Shown piece after piece: positions 35,590-43,842 of a stretch of DNA of 64,000 nt. A program made the position numbers and the translations under genes. Source of the DNA: Spirosoma panaciterrae DSM 21099 (GTDB taxonomy: Bacteria; Bacteroidota; Bacteroidia; Cytophagales; Spirosomataceae). Numbering within the stretch: the first letter of the stretch is position 1; each line of letters opens with the position of its first letter. The notes below the pieces were generated by a model. It was not told where the DNA came from. It worked only from the letters and a program-made list of their open reading frames with translations, and did no database searches. The DNA lies in NCBI RefSeq assembly GCF_000374025.1, contig NZ_KB893180.1:1-64000 (forward strand), in the 5' to 3' direction.

Positions 35590-35681
35590 TGACAACCAGA
35601 AGGCGGATGTTTAAGGTAATTATGATTTACAGAGACCAAAGAAAATCATAATTACCTTAAGCATCCGCCTTCTGGTTGTCA
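35590..35681. repeat. 39-bp-arm palindromic intergenic repeat
   Basis: 35590-35628 pairs with 35643-35681 over 39 positions, 38 Watson-Crick and one G-T (610/661), around a 14-base loop. The loop edge carries ATGATTTAC (35622-35630), shared with the repeats at 11156 and 51954. Far longer than a terminator needs, it lies between PBP1A and uvrC, which run in the same direction. Confidence 0.85.
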
Positions 35682-35740
35682 GCAACCTTTATCCACAAAA
35701 GGTTGTTATTAGTAAGCCTCAATCCATTAAATGGGCTTTT

Positions 35741-37552
35741 ATGGCTGAATTTGATTATAGACAGGAACTAACCAAAGTACCGCACGAACCTGGCGTGTAT
35801 CGCTATTTCGATGCTACAGGCGAAGTTATTTATGTTGGAAAGGCTAAAGACTTAAAAAATCGCGTCAGTAGTTATTTCACAAACTCAAAAGGGCACGACC
35901 GCAAAACCCTGCGTCTGGTCAGTCAGATTCGCAAGATCGAGTTTACCATCGTTCACACCGAATTTGATGCGTTATTACTCGAAAACCAGCTTATCAAACG
36001 GTACCAGCCCAAGTACAATATTTTGCTGCGGGATGATAAAACGTATCCTTTCGTTTGTGTCACCAATGAGCACTTCCCGCGCGTATTGACAACCCGCCAG
36101 ATTGATCGGAAGCTAGGTACTTACTACGGCCCTTTCGCCAATCTGAAGCCGATGTATACGGTGCTGGATATGTTCAGCCAACTCTTTACAATTCGTACCT
36201 GCAATTATAATCTGGCTCCCGAGAATATAGCGTCTGGTAAATACAAGGTCTGTCTGGAATACCATATCGGTAACTGCAAAGGCCCCTGTGAAGGCCGTCA
36301 GAATGAGACCGACTATGATAAAGATATTGAACAGATTCACCACATTCTGAAAGGAAATCTGAAACCGGCTCAGGAGTATTTTAAAGGTCGAATGCTGGAA
36401 GCAGCCAATGAACTGGCCTTTGAGCAAGCCCAGAAATACAAAGAAAAAATTGATGTGCTCCAGCGCTTTCAGAGCAAATCGACCGTTGTCAATCCAAAAA
36501 TTGCCGATGCTGATGTATTCTCGATTGCGTCCGATGAGGTATCGGCTTACATCAATTTCATGAAGGTCGTTAACGGTACGATTGTACAGACGCATACCGT
36601 AGAGGTTAAGAAGAAACTGGACGAGTCCGACCCTGACCTGCTGGCCATGATGATCGTGGAGTTTCGGGAGCAGTATGGCAGTCAGGCCAAAGAAATCATT
36701 ACGAATATCCCGCTGGATATTGATTTGAAAACCGAGATAACGGTTCCTCAAATTGGTGATAAGAAAAAATTGCTGGATATGTCGTTGAAAAACGTGCTGT
36801 ATTTCCGACGTGAGCGTCAGGAACGGATGGCCGCCGAAGCTACCGCCAACGCCAGCAAAAAAGATCGGGTCTTAATCCGACTTAAGCAGGACTTACAATT
36901 AAAAACCATTCCCAACCGCATTGAATGTTTCGATAACTCGAATATTCAGGGTACCAACCCCGTTTCGGCAATGGTGTGTTTTATTGGCGGCAAACCAGCG
37001 AATAAAGAGTATCGGCACTTTTCAATCAAAACAGTGATTGGGCCAAACGACTTTGCCAGTATGTATGAGGTTGTAACGCGTCGATATACCCGTGTTCTGA
37101 CCGAAGGCACCGACATGCCTGACTTAATCGTAATTGACGGTGGGAAAGGGCAACTGAGTGCGGCCTGCGATGCGCTGAAAGCGATGGATTTGTACGGTAA
37201 AGTACCAATTATTGGTATCGCTAAACGTTTGGAAGAAATCTACTTTCCTGAAGATAACCTACCCCTCTATATTGATAAAAAGTCGGAATCGCTCAAACTG
37301 ATTCAGCGCATTCGCGACGAGGCTCACCGATTTGCGATTACTTACCACCGCGACAAACGCAGTCGAAATAGTCTAATCAGTGAGTTGGAAAATGTAGAAG
37401 GCATTGGCAAAAAAACGGCTGCTAAGCTTCTAAAACACTTCAAAGGTGTTAAAAAGATTCGGGAAGCTACGTTCGACGAAGTAGCTGAAATAGTTGGAAA
37501 AGACCGCGCTCAAAAGCTCAAAGAGTATTTCGAAGCAATAGAGCAGTCTTAA
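35741..37552 (+). CDS. uvrC: UvrABC excinuclease subunit C
   Basis: 603 residues, the full family length. An N-terminal GIY-YIG nuclease domain (PGVYRYFDATGEVIYVGKAK, about 17-36) makes the 3' cut; the four-Cys region includes RTCNYN and CLEYHIGNCKGPCEG. A UVR segment (about 200-240, EAANELAFEQAQKYKEKID) binds UvrB. A C-terminal RNase H-like domain (ECFDNSNIQGTNPVSAMV, IVIDGGKGQL) makes the 5' cut, and helix-hairpin-helix motifs (VEGIGKKTAAKLLKHF) bind DNA. It acts in nucleotide excision repair. Confidence 0.97.
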   Translation: MAEFDYRQELTKVPHEPGVYRYFDATGEVIYVGKAKDLKNRVSSYFTNSKGHDRKTLRLVSQIRKIEFTIVHTEFDALLLENQLIKRYQPKYNILLRDDKTYPFVCVTNEHFPRVLTTRQIDRKLGTYYGPFANLKPMYTVLDMFSQLFTIRTCNYNLAPENIASGKYKVCLEYHIGNCKGPCEGRQNETDYDKDIEQIHHILKGNLKPAQEYFKGRMLEAANELAFEQAQKYKEKIDVLQRFQSKSTVVNPKIADADVFSIASDEVSAYINFMKVVNGTIVQTHTVEVKKKLDESDPDLLAMMIVEFREQYGSQAKEIITNIPLDIDLKTEITVPQIGDKKKLLDMSLKNVLYFRRERQERMAAEATANASKKDRVLIRLKQDLQLKTIPNRIECFDNSNIQGTNPVSAMVCFIGGKPANKEYRHFSIKTVIGPNDFASMYEVVTRRYTRVLTEGTDMPDLIVIDGGKGQLSAACDALKAMDLYGKVPIIGIAKRLEEIYFPEDNLPLYIDKKSESLKLIQRIRDEAHRFAITYHRDKRSRNSLISELENVEGIGKKTAAKLLKHFKGVKKIREATFDEVAEIVGKDRAQKLKEYFEAIEQS

Positions 37553-37557
37553 AAAAT

Positions 37558-37620
37558 CAAGCGGCTTATGGGCCGCTTGGATGAATCGTATAAAAAAAGC
37601 GGCCCATGAGCCGCTTTTTC
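37558..37620. terminator. Double, mirror-image terminator between uvrC and gldN
   Basis: Two hairpins stand in tandem: 37559-37578 (AAGCGGC / GCCGCTT) and 37597-37616 (AAGCGGC / GCCGCTT) with an A tract before and TTTTTC after. The second 20-mer is the reverse complement of the first except for one base, so the two can also pair with each other. They serve convergent genes. Confidence 0.85.
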
Positions 37621-37623
37621 ATT

Positions 37624-38685
37624 TTAGTATTCCCAGAGACTATGCTCCGTTTCCATCAGTTCATATTCAGTTTGATACGATTTGATCAGACCTTCCCGAT
37701 CCCCATACATACCAATTAAGTCCTGATCGCCTGGATTAGCCACTTTTGTAATACGACCATAGAATAATCGAAGGTCGAACGCATCAGCCAGGTTTTTGTG
37801 CTGAGCCTGGTTTTGCGGGTTATACCAGATAAACTTCTTTGGATCACTGCGGAAGAGCTTATCCAGATCCTTGTATTTGAATGAAGCGATTGGCTTTTCA
37901 AAACCAGCTTCATTTTTATCGGCAGGCAACAGGAGCGTAACCGTCTGGATATCGTAGTATAAACGCGAACGCTTCCGATCAAAAATCCAGTCTTCCTTAA
38001 CTTCAAGAATATTCAATTCTTTAGGAAAGTACTCATCTCCCGAAAGAGCAGGCGCTTTTGCAACGGCTACGGTATCCACCTTAGGTTCTTCCACGGGCGG
38101 AGCAACTACTTTCTTTCCTTTTTTGCCTTTAGCATTTTTAGCCACCGCCTTCTTCTTAGGTGCTCCCCAACCATCATCGGCGGGCTCGGCAGCCGCAGCC
38201 GCTTTTTTAGGCGCTCCCCAGCCATCATCAGCTGGTTTCTTGGCATCTTTTTTCACCGGGTTACCCCAGCCATCATCTTTAGCCCCGTTTTTACCATCCT
38301 CCGTAAACCCGGCCGCTATTTCTTCTTTCGATAAGCCACCGCCTGTATTAGGAATCAATAAGTTCTCATGAAACTTCTCAGGAGTGATCTTTGTGGTACA
38401 TGAATCGTTGGTATAAGCATCGATCAACCCTGCCTTTACCGCTTCCATCAAATACTTCGAAATCTCATTATTTTTCGAGAACATCGACTGATTCTGCTTC
38501 TCCTTCAGGTCGATTCGACGCCAAAGGGTTTTCTTCATCATGATGTCATTCTCATTGATAGGCCGAATCGAGTTAGGATTCGTACCATTATTTGCTTTTT
38601 CCTGAGCCAGGGCTTCTCCTCCTGCCAGGGCCAGCGCAGCTATAGCCAGCACACCGGCGTATCGTATCGTTCTTGCTTCTGTCAT
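37624..38685 (-). CDS. gldN: Type IX secretion / gliding protein GldN (PorN)
   Basis: 353 residues, exported. A signal peptide (cleavage near EALAQ) is followed by the GldN domain: IRPINENDIMMKKTLWRRID, ISKYLMEAVKAGLIDAY, and after an insert, KEDWIFDRKRSRLYYDIQTV and FKYKDLDKLF. GldN forms periplasmic rings with the lipoprotein GldK above the GldLM motor. Residues about 113-212 form a low-complexity insert with three copies of DDGWG(N/A)P followed by Lys/Ala runs and a GKKGKK patch, which is absent from the canonical GldN I know. Last gene of the cluster; a double terminator follows. Confidence 0.95.
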   Translation of the reverse strand: MTEARTIRYAGVLAIAALALAGGEALAQEKANNGTNPNSIRPINENDIMMKKTLWRRIDLKEKQNQSMFSKNNEISKYLMEAVKAGLIDAYTNDSCTTKITPEKFHENLLIPNTGGGLSKEEIAAGFTEDGKNGAKDDGWGNPVKKDAKKPADDGWGAPKKAAAAAEPADDGWGAPKKKAVAKNAKGKKGKKVVAPPVEEPKVDTVAVAKAPALSGDEYFPKELNILEVKEDWIFDRKRSRLYYDIQTVTLLLPADKNEAGFEKPIASFKYKDLDKLFRSDPKKFIWYNPQNQAQHKNLADAFDLRLFYGRITKVANPGDQDLIGMYGDREGLIKSYQTEYELMETEHSLWEY

Positions 38686-38742
38686 GGCTCTCTATTTGTT
38701 GTCAATCCAAGATGTTAACGGCTTAATGACCTGTTTAGTACA

Positions 38743-40329
38743 TTAATAAAGCGAAACTTGCTGTAATGGGCTACCCATTGGGACATCGCTAATTTCACCA
38801 CGGAAATTCTGACGCTGTACGCCATCAACTTGAATGACGAGTCGGTCACCAGGTTGCGCTTCGGCAGCCAGATCAGCGATTGACCCACCACCGGCACCGA
38901 CCTGGGTAAATTTCACCCGTCGAGTACCACGCACTAGTGATACGGTTGCTCCCGTTGTCCGGAACTTGGCATCATCCGGCGAATAAGCTGCGAAACTTGG
39001 GTCAGCAATCGCCTGGATCCGTACACTACGTGCCGACGAAACCGGAACACCCCGAGGATCGTTGGCCCGCGTTCCGCCAACGAAAATTTCCAGTGTTGGT
39101 CGGGGCACCTTATTCACCTTGAAGCGTTCAGTACCTAGTAGACTACCCGAATTGCTGATGTTCAATGATACACTAGCTGAGTTGGGAACCACTGTAATCT
39201 TACCCTTCTCACCAGATGGAATGACGGAAGCACCGTCGGCCGAAAAATTGGGACTCCATAAAGCCCCTAATTGTGGGCTCTGAATACTCAACTTGTTGGC
39301 ACAACCCAGGTACAAAGGCGGCATGGTTCCGGTCTCGATCTGATAAGATGGTTTAGCAACAAAGTATTCAGCCGATAAGGGTACGGTTTTTAAACCGGCA
39401 GGCGTCTGATAAGCAATCGACCCTGTCAATACGCGACGCGAAAGGCCATTTTTGTCGTAAGTACCTCCCTGAGCCGTAAACTCTACGATACCTTGTCCAT
39501 CCTGCATCCGAACGGGTCCACCATTCAGACTCATACGTGGCTGGATACCTGACGAAGAAGCGGCCAAAAACATTTGACCTTTAAACTTCGTCCCCGCTAC
39601 CACCACTTTAGAGTCCATGCTCAACATGGCAATAATTTTGTCGAACTTAACATCCTGAGCACCAACCTTACTCGCCAAGACATCAAGGACTTCGCCTTCA
39701 ATCCGACGAATATCGGCCTGCTTCTGGCTTAGTACGGCCAGAGCAGCTGGTACAGGCGTTTGCGCAAAATTCAATTCAGCAAAATCTTTCCGGCGCTGAT
39801 CAGGAGAACGGTTGGCAATAGGGTCGTCTTTGCCATCCAGAGCTAGTGGTGCATATTTAGTACCTGCATATTTCGACACATTCTCGATATATGTGTTCAG
39901 GTCATTTTTCAGCTTGAAGGCGGCACCATTGCGGGTAGTCCCGATCATCAGTTGAGCTACTTTCTCTTCTTCGCTCAGGTTTTTGATATTTCCTGACTCA
40001 TCACGACCACCACCAGCATCTACGATCTGATCTTTCAGTTTATCGAGTTCGCTGATCATGTCAGAGGTAAGCTTCCGAACATCTTCGGCTTGCTTTACAA
40101 TGGCGAGATCGGTGGCCCGGTTGCCGGATTTTTCGACGGTTCCCCGAATATTATCGACAGTGGCCTGGTTAACCTTATTGACAGCTATAGTAGACTGCTC
40201 CAGGCTGTTATTTATAAGTACAAATTTTTCCAGAATTGCCGATGTGACCTGTAAAGCCAGCATTGCGGTCAAAACCAGATACATCATCCCGATCATCTTC
40301 TGACGGGGTGTCTCTTTTGTGCCTGCCAT
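38743..40329 (-). CDS. gldM: Gliding/T9SS motor subunit GldM (PorM)
   Basis: 528 residues. MAGTKETPRQKMIGMMYLVL opens the single N-terminal membrane helix (about 13-34), which with GldL makes the proton-driven rotary motor. The rest is the periplasmic shaft of four beta-rich domains reaching the outer-membrane ring (for example DVKFDKIIAMLSMDSKVV, AGTKFKGQMFLAAS and VNKVPRPTLEIFVGGTRAND). The length matches the family. It lies 57 bases before gldN and 134 bases after gldL, with a structured spacer in the latter gap. Confidence 0.96.
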   Translation of the reverse strand: MAGTKETPRQKMIGMMYLVLTAMLALQVTSAILEKFVLINNSLEQSTIAVNKVNQATVDNIRGTVEKSGNRATDLAIVKQAEDVRKLTSDMISELDKLKDQIVDAGGGRDESGNIKNLSEEEKVAQLMIGTTRNGAAFKLKNDLNTYIENVSKYAGTKYAPLALDGKDDPIANRSPDQRRKDFAELNFAQTPVPAALAVLSQKQADIRRIEGEVLDVLASKVGAQDVKFDKIIAMLSMDSKVVVAGTKFKGQMFLAASSSGIQPRMSLNGGPVRMQDGQGIVEFTAQGGTYDKNGLSRRVLTGSIAYQTPAGLKTVPLSAEYFVAKPSYQIETGTMPPLYLGCANKLSIQSPQLGALWSPNFSADGASVIPSGEKGKITVVPNSASVSLNISNSGSLLGTERFKVNKVPRPTLEIFVGGTRANDPRGVPVSSARSVRIQAIADPSFAAYSPDDAKFRTTGATVSLVRGTRRVKFTQVGAGGGSIADLAAEAQPGDRLVIQVDGVQRQNFRGEISDVPMGSPLQQVSLY

Positions 40330-40374
40330 ATACTATGGTAGTATGAATAAAGGAAGTTGTATAGGATACAGTTA

Positions 40375-40450
40375 TAGAGTTGTAAAGCATCTTAAGAATC
40401 AGAGCTTTCGTAGGCGAAACCCCGTATGATTCCCTAATCTTACAACTCTA
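40375..40450 (-). promoter_or_regulatory. Nested hairpin in the gldL-gldM spacer
   Basis: TAGAGTTGTAA (40375-40385) pairs with TTACAACTCTA (40440-40450). Inside, GAATCA (40396-40401) pairs with TGATTC (40427-40432), and inside that TTTCG (40406-40410) with CGAAA (40415-40419). The three stems stack concentrically into one long imperfect hairpin between the two motor genes. There is no U tract, so RNA processing or stability control is likelier than termination. Confidence 0.5.
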
Positions 40451-40463
40451 CAACTAACTTATT

Positions 40464-41276
40464 TTAGTTGCCGCGCATAGCGGTCAGCATGCTGCCATAC
40501 ACGTTATTAAGCGAGGCCAGATTGCCCGTAAGTTTGGCGAGTTCATTCTTGAATTGCTGCGTATCGCGGCTGGCATCGCTCATGTTTTCCATAGCGGCCG
40601 TCAGGCTACCGTAGAAAGCGTTCATGGCTTTCAGATGTTTGTTGGTATCCTGTAATTCCAGTTCGTAAACCGCATTGAGTGCACCCATGTTCTTGGTAAC
40701 CTTCTGGAATTGATCGCGGTAATCTTTCGCATCGGTGGTTGCATCGGCCATCGAATTCATAGCCGTGATCGCCGTACCGTACGATTTGTTCATTTCGCTG
40801 ATCGAGCTAGATGCCGACTTTACATTGCGAGCGTAGTCGTTAGTTGCTACTGTAGCGTCGGTCAGGTCAGACAGTTTTGAAACGGTATCGTTCAGATTAC
40901 GGAAACCAGAGCCCAGCTTCTCGAATACATCGGGCGTTACTTTAGCCTGAGCCAGCATTTGATCCATATTAGCCGTTAGCCCATTCGCTTGTGGCGTTGG
41001 CTTACGAGCCTCTCCTTTAAAATCATCGGCCAGTTCCGGGTACACACGCTCCCAGGCATATTCGCTCGACGATGTGGTAGGGTTGGTGAAACTCTGAACC
41101 GCGTAAAGTACAAAGATGACAACCTCGGTAAGAAGACCGGCTGTTAATAACCAGCCAAATTGTTCGTTGTGGGTAATTTTAGCCCATGCCCCGGCAATAA
41201 CGACGGCGGCACCGGCACTATAAATGGTTGGTACTAAACGATCCCAAAAGAAATTTACTGACTTTGCTGCTGCCAT
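40464..41276 (-). CDS. gldL: Gliding/T9SS motor subunit GldL (PorL)
   Basis: 270 residues. Two N-terminal membrane helices (about 14-31 and 41-62) carry the charged residues of the proton motor: Lys33 and His36 in AKITHNE, and Glu51 in LLTEVVIF, which corresponds to the essential GLLTE glutamate of Flavobacterium GldL. A long cytoplasmic coiled-coil-like region with repeated 'MNSMADA/NMSDAS' segments follows (about 130-265). It forms the pentameric stator around two GldM helices. Confidence 0.96.
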   Translation of the reverse strand: MAAAKSVNFFWDRLVPTIYSAGAAVVIAGAWAKITHNEQFGWLLTAGLLTEVVIFVLYAVQSFTNPTTSSSEYAWERVYPELADDFKGEARKPTPQANGLTANMDQMLAQAKVTPDVFEKLGSGFRNLNDTVSKLSDLTDATVATNDYARNVKSASSSISEMNKSYGTAITAMNSMADATTDAKDYRDQFQKVTKNMGALNAVYELELQDTNKHLKAMNAFYGSLTAAMENMSDASRDTQQFKNELAKLTGNLASLNNVYGSMLTAMRGN

Positions 41277-41321
41277 GATAAGCGATTGTTGGTTGGACTA
41301 GGTAATTGACTTTGTTATGAG

Positions 41322-42449
41322 TTATACTTTTTTTGCGGCCGATTTTTTGCTGCTCTTGCTCTTACCACTCCCTCCAAGCCTACTACCACGAGCCGATGCT
41401 GTCCGTCCTTCCAGGTTGTCCATGATGCAACGGAAGCCAATATAAGAACGCTTTTGATCTTCGTATTCGTAATACCGTGTGCCTGTTTCGAGGTAGTAGG
41501 CAATGTCTTTCCAGGAGCCACCCCGAACAACTTTACGAGGTTCATCTGCATTCTGGTTGTCGGGGTTCATATCCCAGACGATGGCATTGGTATTTTCGGC
41601 ATAGGCATCGCGGCACCATTCGGCAACGTTTCCGGCCATGTTATACAGGCCATAATCATTCGGGCTATAGGCAGTTGCCGGAGCGGTGTAGGGGTAACCA
41701 TCCGCATCAAAATTACCACGCTGTGGTTTGAAGTTTGCCAGATAGCAGCCTTTACCGTTGGCTACGTAGGGATTACCCCAAGGATACTTAGCTCCGTTTT
41801 TACCTCCCCGAGCGGCCCACTCCCACTCCGCTTCTGATGGAAGGCGGAAACCAAACGATTTATAGCCCCCCTCTTTTGTACGGTAATCATCCAGCATGTT
41901 CGTACGCCATTTACAGAAGTGGTTAGCTGCAATCCAGCTTACACCTACTACCGGATAGGTATCGAAGGCAGGGTGAGCGTAGTAGTGCTCCAGCATGGGA
42001 TCACCGTTATGGTAGGTGAAGTCATTTTTCCAGACAGTTGTATCTGGATAAAACTTCGACATAATTTCTTCTTCGCCCAGCGTCGAAACCGAATCGGCCA
42101 GCAGCGCATTGATGTACTGGCGGTATTCGTGGTTCGAGATTTCGGCATCATCCATGTAGAACGAACTGATCGTTACCTGACGGTTCATGTTGATCTGGGT
42201 AGCCGCCACATCTTCGTCGGCCTGTCCCATGATAAACGAACCTGAAGGAATCAGCACCATGCCATACGGAGTTGGCTGCTTCCAGCCTTTACGACCTGTA
42301 GCCGTAATTTCCCCGTTGGTTACGCCAACTTCTCCTCCTTTGCCACCTTTGCTAAATTTTGATTTCAGGAAGCCACAACCTTGCATTAGCAGTACGACTG
42401 CTGCGACCATCACCATCCGGGTTGCGTTGACTGTATTATACTTCATCAT
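41322..42449 (-). CDS. gldK: Gliding/T9SS lipoprotein GldK (PorK)
   Basis: 375 residues. A lipoprotein signal (VVLLMQGCGFLK, Cys25) leads to a formylglycine-generating-enzyme/sulfatase-modifying-factor fold: YGMVLIPSGSFIMGQADED, EISNHEYRQYI, RLPSEAEWEWAARGG, NMAGNVAEWCRDAY and KVVRGGSWKDIAYY. In T9SS this domain is structural; GldK rings with GldN at the outer membrane. A basic Ser/Lys/Gly-rich tail (about 350-375) ends the protein. It is the first gene of gldKLMN and follows the PorP/SprF gene. Confidence 0.96.
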   Translation of the reverse strand: MMKYNTVNATRMVMVAAVVLLMQGCGFLKSKFSKGGKGGEVGVTNGEITATGRKGWKQPTPYGMVLIPSGSFIMGQADEDVAATQINMNRQVTISSFYMDDAEISNHEYRQYINALLADSVSTLGEEEIMSKFYPDTTVWKNDFTYHNGDPMLEHYYAHPAFDTYPVVGVSWIAANHFCKWRTNMLDDYRTKEGGYKSFGFRLPSEAEWEWAARGGKNGAKYPWGNPYVANGKGCYLANFKPQRGNFDADGYPYTAPATAYSPNDYGLYNMAGNVAEWCRDAYAENTNAIVWDMNPDNQNADEPRKVVRGGSWKDIAYYLETGTRYYEYEDQKRSYIGFRCIMDNLEGRTASARGSRLGGSGKSKSSKKSAAKKV

Positions 42450-42697
42450 CGTAGAACTTTGCTTCTTCTTGTGCGAGACCAGACTAAAAACGAAAATCTG
42501 TTTGGTTATTGTATGTAAAACCAGGACCTGAATAATTTTCTAACTCTATCCCGACTCAATGGGTTTTATGACTTAGACGAATTAGTACTGTATGAATCAG
42601 TCCATTCCCTCAAAAATAAGTGGCTATTTGCAAACTGCCTAACAAGAATACTGCCAAAATAGTCTGCAAATCTAAATTTTAGCCATTTTCTATCTCC
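42450..42697 (-). promoter_or_regulatory. Leader region of gldKLMN with two candidate -7 elements
   Basis: The 248-base gap between sprF/porP and gldK contains two perfect TAnnTTTG words on the minus strand: TATTTTTG (42618-42611) and TAGATTTG (42674-42667). Neither has a TTTG at the expected -33 distance, so only weak promoter evidence exists. No terminator hairpin was seen after the PorP/SprF gene, so read-through into gldK is plausible. Confidence 0.3.
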
Positions 42698-43672
42698 TTA
42701 ATACCGGAAACGAGGAGTTCGGATAATTGGCTTTTTACGCGTATCGATGGTAGGTAAGGCATAGCCCAGAATAAGTTCAACAGAGCTTCCGCTTTTTATC
42801 TGTGTTCCACTGGTTACAATATCGTACGCTACACCGAACCGCAAGGCATTGTTTCGCATTAAGTTAATGCCTGCCGTTAGCATAACGGCATCCTTAACCC
42901 GATAGCCTACACCTGCCCAGATACGGTTGTCGTAGGTACCTACCACGTTGACCGTCGCCACCGATCCGGGTAACCCTTCTTTGGTACTATACTGAAGCAA
43001 AACCGATGGCTGTATGTCAATGTTGTACCCAAAACCAAGGCGATACCCTGCTGACAGATAGGCTTTACTATCCGACGGATCGGTTTCGTAGCCGGATGTA
43101 TAGCTGTAGGTAGCTCGATTCAGATGAGTCATGCTTACCCCTACCCAATAATCGGTCGTGTTATAATAAACACCTGCGCCGACATCAGGCTTGAATAAAT
43201 TAATTCGTCCTCCCGGCAACAACGGGTCGCCAGGATCTGTCGGCCTGAACTGGTTGAAATCATAGCCCCGGTTAAACATACCTGCCTGAACACCCAGTGC
43301 CAGCGTCCCGTTTTTCAAGGCCAGCCGATAGGCATACGACAATTGGATGGCCTGATTGATGGATGGACCGTATTTGTCATTCAACGCATAAACCCCAATA
43401 CCGCTTTTTATTTTATCCAAAGGCATCGTAAAGGACAACAACTGGGAGCTTTGGGCCGCACTACCATCGCCATTTCCTATCGTTTGGTAACCCAAATACT
43501 GGGTTCGATGGGTAAGCTGGACTCTGGTTACCCCCTCCGATCCGGCGGCTGCCGGATTGTAGTAAAGGGGATTGTACATGTACATACTGAACTGAGGATC
43601 CTGCTGTGCCAGAACGGTTGATACAGCCATCGTCAGCGATAAAAAGGCAAAAACGTAAAATGTGCGAATCAT
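42698..43672 (-). CDS. PorP/SprF family type IX secretion membrane protein
   Basis: 324 residues. A signal peptide (cleavage after VLA) is followed by QQDPQFSMYMYNPLYYNPAAAGSEG, the diagnostic start of PorP/SprF proteins (written here in part), and a 14-strand outer-membrane barrel pattern with alternating aromatic residues. In T9SS, PorP/SprF proteins sit beside the PorK/N ring or act with partners in adhesin delivery. The order porP-gldK-gldL-gldM-gldN is the same as porPKLMN in Porphyromonas, so this copy is probably the core PorP rather than one of the many adhesin-linked paralogues. Confidence 0.92.
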   Translation of the reverse strand: MIRTFYVFAFLSLTMAVSTVLAQQDPQFSMYMYNPLYYNPAAAGSEGVTRVQLTHRTQYLGYQTIGNGDGSAAQSSQLLSFTMPLDKIKSGIGVYALNDKYGPSINQAIQLSYAYRLALKNGTLALGVQAGMFNRGYDFNQFRPTDPGDPLLPGGRINLFKPDVGAGVYYNTTDYWVGVSMTHLNRATYSYTSGYETDPSDSKAYLSAGYRLGFGYNIDIQPSVLLQYSTKEGLPGSVATVNVVGTYDNRIWAGVGYRVKDAVMLTAGINLMRNNALRFGVAYDIVTSGTQIKSGSSVELILGYALPTIDTRKKPIIRTPRFRY

Positions 43673-43700
43673 ACGGCCTAAGCAAAATTCAGAACTGCCA

Positions 43701-43740
43701 CAGAGCGCTCTGGGAAATAAATCACAGTTTACATGTAAAC
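43701..43740. promoter_or_regulatory. Two perfect palindromes upstream of the PorP/SprF gene
   Basis: CAGAGCGCTCTG (43701-43712) and GTTTACATGTAAAC (43727-43740), 12 and 14 bp, centres 27 bp apart, 30 to 70 bases before the ATG at 43672. Both are uninterrupted, as are binding sites of dimeric regulators. They lie between the hemD terminator and the start of the T9SS cluster. Confidence 0.45.
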
Positions 43741-43777
43741 GTCCGTAAGCGCAAATTATTGGCCTATAAAAAAGCCT

Positions 43778-43817
43778 AAATGCCGGAAATTAGGGGACTA
43801 ACCTGACTCCGGCATTT
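43778..43817 (-). terminator. Terminator of hemD
   Basis: AAATGCCGGA (43778-43787) pairs with TCCGGCATTT (43808-43817). On the minus strand the stem is followed by AGGCTTTTTTATAGG, a good U tract, 25 bases after the hemD stop. Confidence 0.8.
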
Positions 43818-43842
43818 CGTTTCGTATAACCGCTAACGGAAC

